A stretch of 64,000 nucleotides of DNA from Enoplolaimus lenunculus (GCA_030248215.1 JASANG010000524.1:1-64000); one strand, 5' to 3'; shown: positions 43,926-56,751, numbered from the stretch's first letter. Notes: generated from the sequence alone by a model not told the origin. Translations and numbers: made by a program.

Positions 43926-44357
43926 AATTCATCTTAACTTAGACCGAGATGAATCATTCAGTCTATTAAGTTACAACTGTAACAACTTAAAATCCAAGTT
44001 TATTGAACTCATTTTGAATTGATCATCTCATCCGGCAACAAGTCAACGCCGAATGAGAATCGGTTCAACTTTAATGTGAGTTAATGTTTACTGTTATTAA
44101 CTGAGAAATTTGTGACCGACTCTATAGCAGAGTTGATTAAACAACTGATCAAAATTTCGAGGGCAAATGACGTTACGTATTAAATCAGAGCCAAAAATTA
44201 TCAAAATCACTTCTTAAAATTAGCTTCGCAACATTAATATTTGATATTCAAATAAATATAAAACAACAAAAATATAAAATTACACATAGGCGTAGAAAGT
44301 GCTTTGATTTGAAGATGACTAACGTGAGTATGGTTGGAATATATGCTCCCGAAACAC

Positions 44358-44520
44358 GCCCGTAGCCAGCTAACCTTGTTAGGGGTCTAAAAAAATTTCC
44401 AGGAGGGGAATCATACCAGGGGTTCAATGACTTACAAACAAAGCTAAAAAATTTCTAAGGGGCTAAAATGTTTCTATGTGGGCTGAACCCACCTGGCCCC
44501 CGCTTGGCCATGGGCCCGCC
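44358..44520. mobile_element. GTAGCCAGC-ended MITE (family C), copy 2
   Basis: Starts GCCCGTAGCCAGCTAACC and ends TTGGCCATGGGCCCG. The interior has GGGTCTAAAAAAATTTCCAG and GGGGCTAAAATG. Confidence 0.7.
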
Positions 44521-44745
44521 CCGAAATTCCGAGAGCGGCGATTATAACAGACGCTTTCACGTATAATACGCTCTCTTGCTCTCACCAATCTTTTACAAAA
44601 CACTATACCATCCCAAAATAAAATTTTGGCAAAGCGCCCTGGCTTGTTTATGATATACTTTTAGCGAAATTGAATTTTTTTCAGCTAACAAACATGTAAA
44701 ATAATTTCTTCAACGTTTCCCTGCGGCTACGCCGCGCACGCCGCG

Positions 44746-44980
44746 CTGTAAATTCCATTAGTTGATTAATCAACTCCACTAGCGAGTAGTTATTTCTGAT
44801 TTAATATCAGTAAACATTAAACTCACTCTACGTTGAGTTGATGCTACACTCTGAGTTGAGTTGATTCCGTGTAAGTCCATAAACTCAGAATGAGTTAAAT
44901 CAAATCAAAATTTTGACGTCTTAAAGATCTAATTCAGACACAGGTAGTGAAGTCATGAATCAACTCAATGGAATTTACAG
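44746..44980. mobile_element. CTGTAAATTCCATT-ended MITE (family G)
   Basis: Inverted ends CTGTAAATTCCATTAGTTGA and TCAACTCAATGGAATTTACAG are 235 bp apart; the body is full of GAGTTGAT and ATCAACTC words. Related stretches occur at 43960-44150 and 47500-48015. Confidence 0.8.
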
Positions 44981-45394
44981 GGCATCCTTCAACGTCAAAA
45001 ACATTCATACAAGCGTTGTATAGCAAAAAACAACCTAACGTTATACAGACTCTCGATCTAATTTTCAACACGACTTAGGCTCCAGATGCGTCTTATTAAG
45101 TTTGTTATTGAAAAACCAACACGTTATATGCGTAATTTAATATAAATCCTAAACCCTTGTAAACAATGCGAGCCAAGATTTCCCAGAAATCTTTTCTAAA
45201 TTAACTTTAGATCCTTAGGGATTTAAAAAAGGCTGTGATAGAGTGAAGTTCGATCAAACCTCCAGCTCAGATGGCGGACAGCCAAAGGGGTAGGGACGGG
45301 GGATTCGTGTGTCAAACTCCCCGTTGCAATTTGTGTACAGGGTTTTTAAACGCAGTTCGCAACACAAGAACCACCCCTTTCGACGTTTTGGTCA

Positions 45395-45540
45395 ATGTAT
45401 AGAATAGGGCCGTAACTATGGTATAAGCATATTCCTAAGCCTAAGAGTAAAAACTCGCTTGTACCTAAGCCTAAGCCTAAGCAAAAAATTCGTCTAAAGG
45501 TAAGCTTACTCTTTGGCAGTTCCGCAGAAAAACACTCTGC
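45395..45540 (+). repeat. TTAGGC-bearing dispersed repeat copy
   Basis: Flanks ATAGAATAGGGCCGTAAC and GTATAAGCATATTCCTAAGC, then CCTAAGCCTAAGCCTAAGC, then AAAAAATTCGTCTAAAGGTA and GCTTACTCTTTGG. Only about four hexamers remain. Confidence 0.8.
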
Positions 45541-46239
45541 GCCGGAACTTCTACATGGACCGAAGTTTTTACAGAATGTAATCCTTTTTTTCCAAATTAC
45601 ACGCTACACATATGGGAACCTTAGTCTCTAGCATGCGCTGAAACAATTTTTGGCTTTCCTAGAAAAGTGTTTCTAAATATTTGTATGCTACTAAAGAAAT
45701 TTTTTCGTCACTGCCTGACGTGTCGTGCTGGTTACGAGCCAGTCTTCAGTTTGTAAATTGACGGAATCGGCTACACGTTGAGCGGTGTTTTTTTTCAACC
45801 GGATACATAGTCAATGAAATATATCACAGGCTGGAAATATGTTCCATTTCAAAGGCGGATTTAGAAATATTAATGGTGGGGCACAGGTTGGGTTTCACTG
45901 GAAGCATACTGAATAAAAGTGCAACGAGCTCTCGCATCTGAAAGATAGGAGCACTGGCTTACTCGTATCAAAACAGCCCCACGCCCGTCATCGAAAATTT
46001 TTAGTAAACCATTTCTTAGCAGCAAAGATTACAAAATTGCTGAAGTTCAATAGATAAACTGTGGTTCTTTATAAAATGAATCTATGGCAGTTCGTCGAAC
46101 GACAATTTGTCGCCCAACAGTGTACTAAAACAAAAATAAACCTAAGCTTCATTCTAAGCGTAATCGTAAGCTGTCGTGATACCGTATGAAATAGGTCTGT
46201 AAAAAAGTTTTAAGCCTCAGGTTTTCGCTAAAGCTTGTA

Positions 46240-46651
46240 CTGTAGTAACCCGAATAGGACGGAGTCTTCCGTTTTGAGTCCCAATCAATAGGAGTTTGTA
46301 TCCCTATTAAAGTCAGTTAGTAGATATAGTCCATAAGTCGTAATGACAATCCATAAAAGAGGCCCAAGCAGAAGAATAACCTAGACTGTTCAAATATATG
46401 ACAGACACTCAGACATCCAGCAAAAACTGTATTAAATCCAGACAAAAAATTGACGGACATGGTAATCAACAAAAATTCTGCGGACCAACTCAGATCCACC
46501 CAAAATAAAACAATATGAAAAAAGGATGTTACTTTATGTCCAACTTACATGGGGTGAATTAAAATATCTAACGATCCGTAACGGAATCACGGCGCATACC
46601 CTCTGGAGAGACAAAATAAGTATCAGTCCCCTATTATTCGGGTCGCTACAG
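46240..46651. mobile_element. Family T MITE, copy
   Basis: Starts CTGTAGTAACCCGAATAGG after TA and ends TTCGGGTCGCTACAG before TA; 412 bp. The middle (about 46375-46500) differs from other copies. Confidence 0.85.
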
Positions 46652-47054
46652 TAGGTTTAGGCTAACGTCATTAACTCATACTTATCGGTTTGTATTCAAG
46701 CTTATGCGATACAAAACTAAACAACTGAAGGCAAAATTAAGAATTAAAAGAATTTTTAAATCTTATTAATTTATGATTACAATCACAGAAAGAAACAGAA
46801 AAAATCACTGCTAAATGTACGAGTTTCAGCCCGCGAGAGGTATGCGAAACTATGGTTTAAGGTTAGAAAATAAACAAACCGTATGTAGACGCTGAAACCT
46901 GGCAGCAGGAAAGATCAAGGATCCATATATTATCAAATTTGAAAGGGCACAAAAAGAAGAATTAACCAAATTTGTCGCCGGCAGAAAATTTTTGTTTTAC
47001 AATTTAGAGCAAACACGAAAATTGAAGACATAAAGAAAACTTTTCGCTGACGTA

Positions 47055-47130
47055 CGGAACAGGGCAGTAACACTATAGTATAAAGCATATTCCAAAGCCT
47101 ACGCCTAAGCGTAAGAATGAGTTGTCACTC
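47055..47130 (+). repeat. TTAGGC-bearing dispersed repeat, degenerate copy
   Basis: GGAACAGGGCAGTAAC, AGTATAAAGCATATTCCAAA, then CCTACGCCTAAGCG. The right flank is lost. Confidence 0.6.
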
Positions 47131-47273
47131 AAAACAAACAACAATGCGGCCTTCTGCCTATGGGCGAATCTCCATCTTGAGATAAGTCTTGCTAACCTCA
47201 GCACGGAGTATAACCAAGATAAGCCCCAAAAACTTTAAGAAATCTATGAAATCCGCAAAATCCTTCAACTAAC

Positions 47274-50200
47274 CTCTTCACGTCCGCCTGTTGTCCGCAA
47301 TGATTATTATTTCGATCACTGCCATCAATTGTAGCCGCTCTCAGCGCCAACAGTTGATGCCTCTGGTCACCGCCGTTGTATGGTACCAATGATCTGCACT
47401 CCTGGTCCGGTATACCTAGCGAAAATCTGGTTCAGTTTCCGGCATCCGGTATAAAGCTACAGGATACAAAGTATTTACGCACTGTTATTCCAGTGAATCG
47501 ATTTTAATTTAGAATGAGTTGAATCTTTGAGTCTAGGTCTTTCAGAACTCAGAATTCTGAATGGATTCAAGTCATGCTGAGTTAACTAACTCAATCGAAA
47601 TCAACTCAACCCAGAGTTAATTAATGTTTACAGATACCAAGAGGCGGTGATGACTTTTTTTACAAGAGTGTGCAAACTAGTGATTCTGCGTAAAAAATGT
47701 AAGTACCCAGCACAAGTTGCGTTTTTTCGTCTATCCCCATATTTGGGGGGATCAAGTTTACCGATTCTCTCAATTCCGCATGTTAAAAACTAAAGCTGCT
47801 CATCTTATACTTTTAAAACCCATACGTATGCTGTGATGCAACCATTAACTATCCCCTAAATAAGGGGAGACAGACAAAAAAAACAACGCCCGGTGTCACA
47901 TTTTGTACCATGCGGAACCTCAGGAGTTGCATACTCTTGTATCCTCTTGCTGATATTAAAACTTAGAACAAAAAACTCGCTGGGTGAGTTCATTAATTAA
48001 CTCGTTAAAATCTACAGACTGGTGGTAGACGCGGATTTCATAAAACTGCGTTTAGCAAATGAGCGTTTTAATAATCTTTCCGCGATTGCATTTTCGGGCG
48101 AGTCAAGAGGTTCAAGTTTTGATACGAAAACTAGCAGTTAGTTCTGATTCAGTAAACATATTTTGCGCAACGCAGACTTCAAATTATGCACAAGTTTAAA
48201 CGCTATATCCGGTTTATGGCGGAAATGCGGAATCTGGACCGCCTAAGGATTTTGATTAAAAATGGTTCATCCTATATATTTCACCGCGCTCAATTCAACG
48301 GTACCATTTTTATGGCAGCATGACCAACGATTCACAAGTATAGACCCTCGAAATTATAGTGCAAACACGCACAGATTTTAAACAGGAAGTATCTATGATT
48401 TACATGTTCGTTAATTATAAGCTTAACTGGGTTTATTCCTTACACAAATTTGATTGTTGTTTGCACATGTTTTATATAGTAAAAAGTTAAAATTTAAACG
48501 GCCACAACTATTGAACCGGGAACCCTGCACCGCTAAGAATGGCGACGTTGAACTCAACGCGTCGAAATCTATAAAATGAACTATTTTTATTAAAGTCCTA
48601 GGGGGTCCATATCCAGTACCTCCGCCCAGGTTAATATCCGCTGGTTCAAAACCCGGTTCCGTTATCTGGTAACTTAATATGCGGTAGCACAACTAGTGAC
48701 CTGTTTAGATTGTAAACCAATGATAGCCTTTCATCGATATCTATACTTTAATTCAGTTCACCTATCACATTATCTTGTATTGAGCTTCCACAAAATACCG
48801 TTTCTTCATTGGCCAATTTTGCATACGTGCATTTTGATCGAATATTCTGAGAAGCCGACATTAATGATAACAAATACAATTACATTAAGTATATATGTCG
48901 TGTCCTGAGCACCTATTTGTGACAGTTTGAAACCTGACCATTCCAAATATAGTGACACTGAAAAAATTTTTTGTTTACAATTGTTAGGTGTGCGCGATAC
49001 GGTGGTATAAAGAATTGACGTTCGATGCTTACCGGACAACCAGGCATGACACCGTATTATAATTAAAATAGTCAAAAAGTATAAGCGCCACCATAGCGCA
49101 GTAACAGCGGTTTACAACAACTGAAAAGCGAATGCTGCCAATTCTCGCAAGCTCGTAGCCAGCTCACCTAGCTAGGGGGGGGGCTAAAAATTTTCAGGAG
49201 AGAGATTAAACGGTTTTCAATGAGTTACAAGATAGGGGGCCAAAATTTTTCCAGGGGGGCTGAGCTCTTTTGTCCCCCTTGGCTATGGGCCCGTTCAGGG
49301 GTGTAGCAAAGATTCTGGGAAACCGGGACGGGGGCTAATAAGCTTTGTGGAAGTTTCGAAAGAGCAGGTAATTGACGAATTCATACATTTCAAAAGGCAC
49401 AAATGGGGTCCACCGCGGATACTATCACCTTATAATGAACAGAAAATACTCAGCAAAGAAAGACAAAATTGGTAAAAATTTTAACGCAGTGATGTTAAAA
49501 GCATTAAAAATCAACGGAAATTTTGCTATTCACGGTTTCTGTTGTCTTTTCACAAAATTTTACTCCGAAAGCACATATATACTTTTATTTTTCCATTTTC
49601 TACCGGAAAGAAAATAGCGAACAAAAAGCAGCTGACGACGAGCAACATATTTAAAATCAATCCCTCACAGGACCAAAGAACCAACCGACGGATAATTTTA
49701 TTTAAAAATGTTTTTAAATTTCATTAAAACCCAAAAGTACTGATTACCCAAAATGTGGCAAAAGACAAACAAACATTAACGATACCAGGGACGTAGCCAC
49801 TGGCGGGTATAAACTTTACTGCGGACCCCCTTCAATGAGTCCTAAAAATTATATTTTAATTAACAAATATATTCGTTAGAAAAAATCGATATACAGTGCA
49901 GTAATAACTACAAAAATACATTTGGTGTGGTCCTTTTCAAACCAGAATCTTGGCTAAGACTATGCATCATTCTTTTAGATTATCACATCGAGACAATTCG
50001 TCGTCCGAAAACTTGTAGTCCCAAATTTCATCGACTCGACAATTCGTCGCCCATCATTACGCTTTGAACTTAGGCATAGATTTACGCTATGCTTAGATTT
50101 ATTTCGACCATTCATGGCAAAGTGGTGCGACAAGTTGTCGGACGGTGCATTACAGTAGATCCGACAGTGCTATGATTTCGGCTCGAATATTTGTCAGTGA

Positions 50201-52944
50201 TAAGCACTGCCTTATATTGAATCACAGTTAACGATTTTCTAATTTTATATATTTTGAAAGGCAATATTTTAATATTGTTTTTAAAAGTCAAATCCCACTT
50301 ATCTTTGTCTTTGGTACACACATGCATAGAAGCTTGAGTACTTTATTAAGCTCGTTAGCAAGAAGTCAGCAGCGTTTTTGGAAAAAGTATATTCAGTAAA
50401 TGCATATATATTGACCGAAAAAAATTTGATTTTACACGCAAGCTATAATATACTACATATACAGTTGATAAGTTATCCTTATACCAAAATCTCCAATGGG
50501 TCCGTGATTGTTTACGTGTTTGCCTCAAAATCTATATACCAACCCAAAACTACTATAATATCACCACCAGGGGCGCATGCAAACGTGAAAGACGTAAAAT
50601 GTCCTCGAACCCAGAGCCAGAGGGACGCTAAGAAGGCTCAATCCTCTGTAGAATTATTTTACCCCAAGAAATCGTTCAGTTGTAAGTCGTGTGATGAATT
50701 ATTACTACCGTCTTCCTACAATTGATTTGACCCCATCTAGCTTGATGAGCAGGCCACCGGCTTGAATATCCCAATATTTCTAAAAAAATGAGAATAAACA
50801 CAGTGTCAACGGATTCAAAACAACTAATTGAATCGCGGAAATCAAAAAAAATAATTTCTTGATCGCTGCTTTGACTGACAAAATACTATAACGTTCGGTT
50901 ACACCCTTTCAGAATCAGTTCTTAGAAGTCCTGGTTTACCGCGCAGAATGTCACGCCAAACACACTAATGACGTCGCGTTCAATTTGACAAAAAACCCAA
51001 TATATTACATGTGTGTATATGTATATTAGCGAGAAGATGATAACAATTCAACACGCAGATTTTACTGAAATAGTAACATAAGTTTTTCAAACATGGAATT
51101 CTTTTAATGCCGTCGAAACTTTTTAGACCAACAGGCAAACATGTAGGGAAGACGCGCCCACCATCGTGTCTCGTAGTTCCGGTCCTGAATATGTTGACAC
51201 TTGAATTATTTATAACCTATATGACACAATGAATACACGGCTGTATCAAATTTCGTAACCAGTAAAGCAGGTGAGCCAAAAGATCCATGGTTAATTTTAA
51301 TGACCTGCCCGCTAGGCCTAAGCCTAATTCTACGCCTGATCGCAGATCAAAGCCTAAGCATACGCCTAACGACCTTAGTCTCTGAGTTCTACGGACTCCT
51401 TGTTTTGCAGTGGTCATCCCATTGTAATTAACATTGGTCTGTTAAAGTAAACAAAAAATATGTTATATTCATTACTTAAGTTGGCTTTTGGGCCCCTGTA
51501 GGATTCCATAGCCAATACATTTTACCGAAATAACCGTTTCGTACAGTGCATATTTAAAAATAAGTATTGTTAATGTATTCTCTAAAATTTACAGTCAAGG
51601 ACATAGCAGGAAACAATTAGCAATTTGTCTTCTAAACCAAGATTAACCAATTAAATTCCGCTCGACTCAGCATCGTTTCTAAGTTAAGATTTGATCAACT
51701 CATGACCTTAAACTTTCTCATATTGAGGGCGCCCCACATCACGAAACTATGGTGAAAGTTTTCCAGATACCATCTGCCTTAAAAAATTTGCAATTTTGTG
51801 CGACTAATACAAATTTACTTACTTAATTCGGTAGTTGTCGGCTTTAAAATACTTTAAAAAATTTCACCTTAGGCGCTTTGCACATTTTACGTTATAACTA
51901 CAATAAAGGACGTTAAGCGGAAATATGATCTGCGTGTAAAGTGCCATTGTAATCCAGTGATTTTACACTGTTCTCTAAACGCTTACACTTGATTTAAGGT
52001 TAAGCTCATACAGCAGCATTAAACGAATTTTGTGGTTTACCTAAACTAACAGGCAGGTTTTCGCGTAAACACATTTCAATTCTGACAAATTTTCAGCAAA
52101 TGATAATCTTAAACAATTCTTAGATACACATAATTTCTGGAATACACTTGTTCCTTAAACCAAAAGTAAGTTAAACTTAAACTGGTGTTTACATCTAAAA
52201 ATATCTTAGTCTAAAGTTAAACTTATACAATTCTAGTTTAGTTAGTCCGGCCAGCCATTAAATTTTACTTGAACTAATATTCAAGTTTAGGTTAGCTATA
52301 ATTTAAGTTTAACTTTTTAGAGAGTGAGCCTACGTACATTAGTAGTTTAAATACTGTTCACTGTATGATTCTGAACTTGCTGCATCATTGATCATGGCCC
52401 GCAATCCGATTCTGAAAAAGAGCTTATTTTACCGAGTTCCGCACTGATACTTTTAGTAAATCTGAATTTTGTTATAATAATTTCACTATTTTTTTAAAAT
52501 AAATTTCACTTCCGCTTTACGCTGAAATCTCAATAAATCTTTGAACACTTTTCAAAGTCCTCCAGCTGCCGTTCTGACAGCGTTGAAACATCAAAACAAG
52601 GCTTATTTCAGTTTGAAAATAATTAATTTATCGTATTCACTATAAAAACCAGCGAATTCTTAAAGAAAGACAAATATGGTTTGGATTCTGGTTTTGCAGC
52701 GGTGGCGGCGTACCCAGAAATTTGGAATGGTGAGGTTGGTTGCAAAAACACGTCTAAAATATTAGTTCGTAAAATAAAAGTAGCAGATCGTTATTAACTA
52801 TTGTTCAAATCAGCAGTGGGCCTACCTGGAATAAAGTTAGGATCGAAGGTGTGGCCGCTTAAGGCCTCTTTCTGACTACATCCTGTCTTACAATGCTGCG
52901 ATCCAAATTTCAAAGCTGTGTATATATTTGTTTATACCGACAAG

Positions 52945-52980
<36 letters not shown>

Positions 52981-55900
52981 GGCAATGTATTTTGAATATA
53001 ACGCAAAAATTCCGACGATTCTTATTTTATTACTGTTATTATTTATTATTATTATTATTACTGTTATTATTTATTATTATTATTATTAGGCAAAATATAC
53101 CTACTGACCCATTAGTTTGGTTTGAAGCTGACAGGCGTAAATAGAGTATGTATGTATCAAACTTGCGTATAAAATCAATTTCGCTCATGTCAACCAAGCA
53201 AATCGTTGACCTAAATTGCAACACTGAACCGAACCTTAAGGAAATAAATTACTCTAAAGCTCCAGCCTGCTCTATTGCAGTCGGCAAGAAACCATTAAAC
53301 GCCTTTACAACTATATCTTGGGCTCCAATCCCAAAAGATAATACAATGCTTCCTGCTGCGGAGGAATTCAACCCACCAATGAGAAATTTTTATGCAAATC
53401 ACAAACGTCAATATACATCGACAATAACTTACATTGAAACTCGTTTGGAATTACGATTACTTCCATCACCTCCGCGTTCCCCGGATCTAGAAATGCTCCA
53501 TCCAGCACCCGGATGAAATTGAAAACTATTGCGAAAACTAGATCCGGTCCTGCGTTTACGCCTAAGAGCAACTCCTCCAAAGTCTGTAATTGCGGCCGCA
53601 AGGCCAACCGCATTTGGACTGGCTGAATAGGGCGGCGGTCCTCTTTGATGTGGTGAAGCCGCCGTCGTTGCTTGATGTGCCGCCAAATGCCGGACGTCCC
53701 GCATGTCAATGAATAGTTGTTCCCATGAATCTTTTCTGAACGGATCCATGTCGGATTTTGATTTTTGAGATTTAAACTATAAACTTTTTAAATTCAAGTT
53801 CTGAAACGAAAATTTTAACCACTGTTTGTTGGGAAAGGCTTGGCCAGAATTTCAAACTTCGGTTAAATGTATTCGTCGGCGGTGGCAGCTGTCTTCACGG
53901 AAGTGCCGTTGATAGAGTAAGGGTTGCGCTATACTTGTCTACAAGCACCGCTCGTCAACCAAAGTTTCTTTACTGATTGTGGGCCATGCATCGATACACG
54001 TGCGTTGTAATACAGCGTCGGACGGTGCCAGATGGCGATAGACGGCGCCGTACGTCACCAACACTATAACGACGCAAATTATTCACGTATACGATGACGT
54101 TTGTTTCAGGATGTGGTTTGCGCACAACGGCGAACGGCGACAGAAGACAAGCATAGCGCCAAGTTTGTTATAAAATTTGTCTACTGAATTTCAGTTGAGC
54201 ACACATTCGATATTCTTTCATCGCGGCCACTGGAATAAGTTTCTGGAAGTTGAAATAAAATGCAATAAATTGTTTTATTCTTCAAACCCTGGATTCATGA
54301 AGCGCAGCTGGGGGTGGATAACAATCAAACTCCCAGCTCTGTAACCATTTTTCACGAGTTTCAAGAAATCCTTAATTTAGTAACATAGCAAAACTTTAAA
54401 GCTCGATAAATCGACTCAACACAATCCTCTCGTTTGCAACATCGTGGCTATGTCTCGAGAGGATAACCACGTGTAAAAAATTTTTGCATGCGAGTAATAT
54501 CGAGCGAAATTTTGTAGTGACCCGAATAAGAGGGGAGAGTGATATTTATTTGGCCTCTCCAGAGGGCACCCGGTTCTATTATTCGGTTACGGGCTGTTAT
54601 TTATATTTAGCCCGACCTCCGCCGTTCTCCGTTACTGATATATATTCGGTATTGCAACTATCCGTTGAATTAAAAGTTTATTTTTATTGTATCAAAAGCT
54701 TAAGAGATTATGCAAGGTAGGAATGTACTTTCAAAGCTTTAATGTATGCTTTAAAGTTTGAACTCAACTTTATTTGGTCCTGGAGTCATTTATGCGCTAC
54801 AATTAGGGATAAATTGACATTTATGGACTATAATTTGGGTTTACGAATTCCATTCGCTTACGGACTCTTATTAGGACTACGGGCTTCTACAGATTGTTGA
54901 ATCAAAATGGGGACCCCTCTTACTGTTCCATCTTATTCGGGTGGTCACTACAGTGAATAAGCTCATTTTAGACAAAAGTCCTCCAGCCGGCATTTGCCTT
55001 GAAATGGCTAGATTTTCAAAAATTTAGCGTATTCGAGCTTTTCATGACCTGATCTAATCATTTAACATCGATGTTCCAATTTTTAACTAATTCGATTTTT
55101 TCGGTTCCAAGGTTCTTCTTTAGCGGAACCAAGGAATCTTGTCAAAAATTTCAACAGTTGTATACCGTTGGAAAACCGTTTATACAGATGAGTCGAAAGG
55201 TGTTAAATTTGTAGCTGTCTCCAATTTACTTAACGAGTTTATGGTCAAATATGTGTTTCAGCCATCGACCAACGGACCAAAGAAGCTCCGGATGAATTAC
55301 TTGACCGCAAATAGTTAAAGTAATGACCAGACAGCCAAATATTTTATACCTTTCGGCTCAATAGCTCAATAAACTGCTTCCAACGGTATATAAACTGTTA
55401 CGCTTTTTGACAACATTTTTTCTGACCCTAGGGTCTAGGGACCGAAAAAATCGAATTTGCAAAAATCAATTCCGAAGTGAAGATGATCAGCGGAGATCAT
55501 GAGAAGCTCGAATATAAAGCAAATTTTTCAAAATCTTATTTTGTGCAAATACCTTGTGGTTACTAAACAGAATATTTTCTGTATATATACTTCGTTTACC
55601 TCAGGTAAAAAACAAGCCTAACGATGCATCTAAGCATAAGCGTAAGTTTAAGCCTGCACTCCTAACACGATTCCAGCATCCTGCAACTTTGTTCAAAAGC
55701 ATTTCTATCAATGGAAACCCTGCATCCCTTCGAGAAATATCGGGTTATGGTCGTGCGGATCAATGTAAAGAACATCGCCGTTACAGTAGTATAAACATAT
55801 TCCAAAGCCTAACCCTAAGCATTAGCGTAATATTGCAATATTGAGCTTATACCTGAGCCGAAGCCTGATAGCAGTCCCGCAAAAAACATTCCGCCCTGCT

Positions 55901-56751
55901 GTTTGCATACACCGTCGAACGTAAAGCTTATTAGCTTATTTACGCCATTAGTGATATTCTGCAATAAAAACCACTCAGTATTAATAAAACTATGCAAATA
56001 AACGAGCATTGCAGCAGAACGGATGCAATTCTTCAAAATGTGTACCATAATCAAACGTATATTGAGCCGGTACCTCGAATAATGTTATATTTGATTAGTC
56101 TAATGATCACTAGGAACCACGGCCAGCTTTGGTAGGTTTGTTTGGCTCTGTTCTTCTTGGGGCCAAATAGCGAGTATTATTGCCTACTTGGACTGGCACT
56201 CTCTGTCCCGCTCATACTGCCTCGGGAAGAGTAAATATTTTAGCGGCCACATATATACGCGTTTTTTTTGCAGTTTGAAAATTTTACATGCGACTCAAGC
56301 AATGAAAGCAAGATTTGTGAGATGCGTTCGTTCACAACTCTGTGTTGTTCCCAGATGAAATTCGGCAAACGATTTTCTTACAGCATCAATAGGCGAGGGT
56401 TTAAAGACTAAAGAAGCCTCGACGAGAATTTTTATTTTCTAAAACCCATTCTCGCACTAAATCAACATACTTAATAATTTTTCCAACAACTTGTTCTGTT
56501 TGGTGTGCCGGCCATACATGCAAGCGTAAAAACGTACTTAAATTGGATTACGCCGAAGGTGCAAATCTTTTGAAATCGCATAGCGGGTGGGTCTTGCGGG
56601 TTCGTCCACAGATGCACGGGATCCCCTAGAACATTGGCCAGGCAGGCTAAAAATGGTGGAGATGGTTCTGGTCCAATTTTTATAAAAAACGTAACAACTG
56701 CTTCAAGCTTCGCTTGACAAATATGAGCATTACCGAAGTCACATTTGGTTT
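47274..56751 (-). CDS. Partial model of an unrecognised multi-exon gene
   Basis: I do not recognise this protein. Four segments on the - strand have splice sites and phases that agree in order: 56751-56538, 53735-53433, 52875-52826 and 47415-47274 (phases 2, 2, 1). The first encodes a hydrophobic stretch with AVVTFFIKIGPEP and ANVLGDPVHLWTNPQDP. The second starts KDSWEQLFIDMRDVRHLAAH, then is basic and Gly/Ser-rich. The third is a 50-nt piece with LSGHTFDPNFIP. The fourth has NGGDQRHQLLALRAATIDG. The third acceptor (GGATGTAG) is weak, and the first and last exons are missing from the model. The second segment also has its own ATG at 53749, so it could be a separate first exon. The third segment's GHTFDPNF recalls GRNFDPHV in the DCX gene's exon 2. 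Confidence 0.35.
47510..48015. mobile_element. Family G relative interrupted by a second element
   Basis: GAGTTGAATC and CAACTCAACCCAGAGTTAAT words on the left and GAGTTCATTAATTAACTCG then ATCTACAG on the right bracket 47660-47965. The bracketed part has ACAAGAGTGTGCAAACTAG and, inverted, GTTGCATACTCTTGTAT. That motif set recurs at about 14386-14520 in EHD intron 4, beside Helitron-like copy H1. Confidence 0.6.
48016..51974. other. Intron or intergenic sequence, no exon recognised
   Basis: If the - strand model is right this lies in its last modelled intron. It has the family C MITE (49153-49293), a TTAGGC-like patch (51310-51365) and no coding exon that I can support. The 115-codon frame at 50378-50725 (+) has no family features. 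Confidence 0.35.
49153..49293. mobile_element. GTAGCCAGCTCACC-ended MITE (family C), copy 3
   Basis: Starts CTCGTAGCCAGCTCACCTAG and ends TTGGCTATGGGCCCG. It has a run of nine G followed by CTAAAAATTTTCAGG, and later GGGGGCCAAAATTTTTCCAG. Confidence 0.75.
51975..52323. mobile_element. CTCTAAA-ended MITE (family E), copy 3
   Basis: Inverted ends CTCTAAACGCTTACACTTGA and AAGTTTAACTTTTTAGAGAG enclose about 349 bp. It shares GCAGCATTAAACG and CCTTAAACCAAAAGTAAGTT with the other copies and is the one with the clearest ends. Confidence 0.8.
52945..52981 (+). repeat. AAC microsatellite
   Basis: Twelve or so ACA units in a row. Confidence 0.95.
53036..53092 (+). repeat. ATT microsatellite, itself duplicated
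   Basis: TTATTATTATTATTATTACTG is followed by a near-copy of the same tract. Confidence 0.9.
53925..54165. repeat. Palindromic CCGTCACC repeat (family P), copy 4, longer
   Basis: Opens AGGGTTGCGCTATACTTGTC and closes GACAAGCATAGCGCCAAG, inverted ends. The interior has GACGGCGCCGTACGTCACC and is less symmetric than the other copies, with about 100 extra bases. Confidence 0.75.
54512..54953. mobile_element. Family T MITE, copy
   Basis: TTGTAGTGACCCGAATAAGA at the left; GGTGGTCACTACAG at the right; body as in the others with TTTGGCCTCTCCAGAGGG and TAGGGATAAATTGACATTT. Confidence 0.85.
55009..55537. mobile_element. Fold-back element with arms of about 240 bp
   Basis: Nearly the whole element is one imperfect inverted repeat. 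Outer pair: GATTTTCAAAAATTTAGCG with, inverted, TAAAGCAAATTTTTCAAAAT. Next: TATTCGAGCTTTTCATGA with TCATGAGAAGCTCGAATA. Then ATTCGATTTTTTCGGTTCC with GGACCGAAAAAATCGAAT. Then TATACCGTTGGAA with TTCCAACGGTATA. Then GAGTCGAAAGGTGT with ATACCTTTCGGCTC. The arms meet near 55275. No coding capacity. Confidence 0.85.
55755..55900 (+). repeat. TTAGGC-bearing dispersed repeat, degenerate copy
   Basis: CGCCGTTACAGTAGTATAAAC, ATATTCCAAAGCCTAACCC, then a few diverged hexamers and a GCAGTCCCGCAAAAAACATT right part. Confidence 0.6.

Larger units (their letters stand above)
43926..47273. other. Intergenic repeat-rich stretch, no gene recognised
   Basis: Holds repeats listed separately (44358, 44746, 45395, 46240, 47055), an older GAGTTGATT-rich stretch at 43960-44150 related to the 44746 MITE, and unassigned AT-rich sequence. 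The final exon(s) of the - strand gene starting above 47274 could lie here, but I could not identify them. Confidence 0.4.

Noticed and set aside
53148-53516. 122-codon + strand frame
   Set aside because: Much of it is antisense to the better supported - strand exon at 53735-53433.
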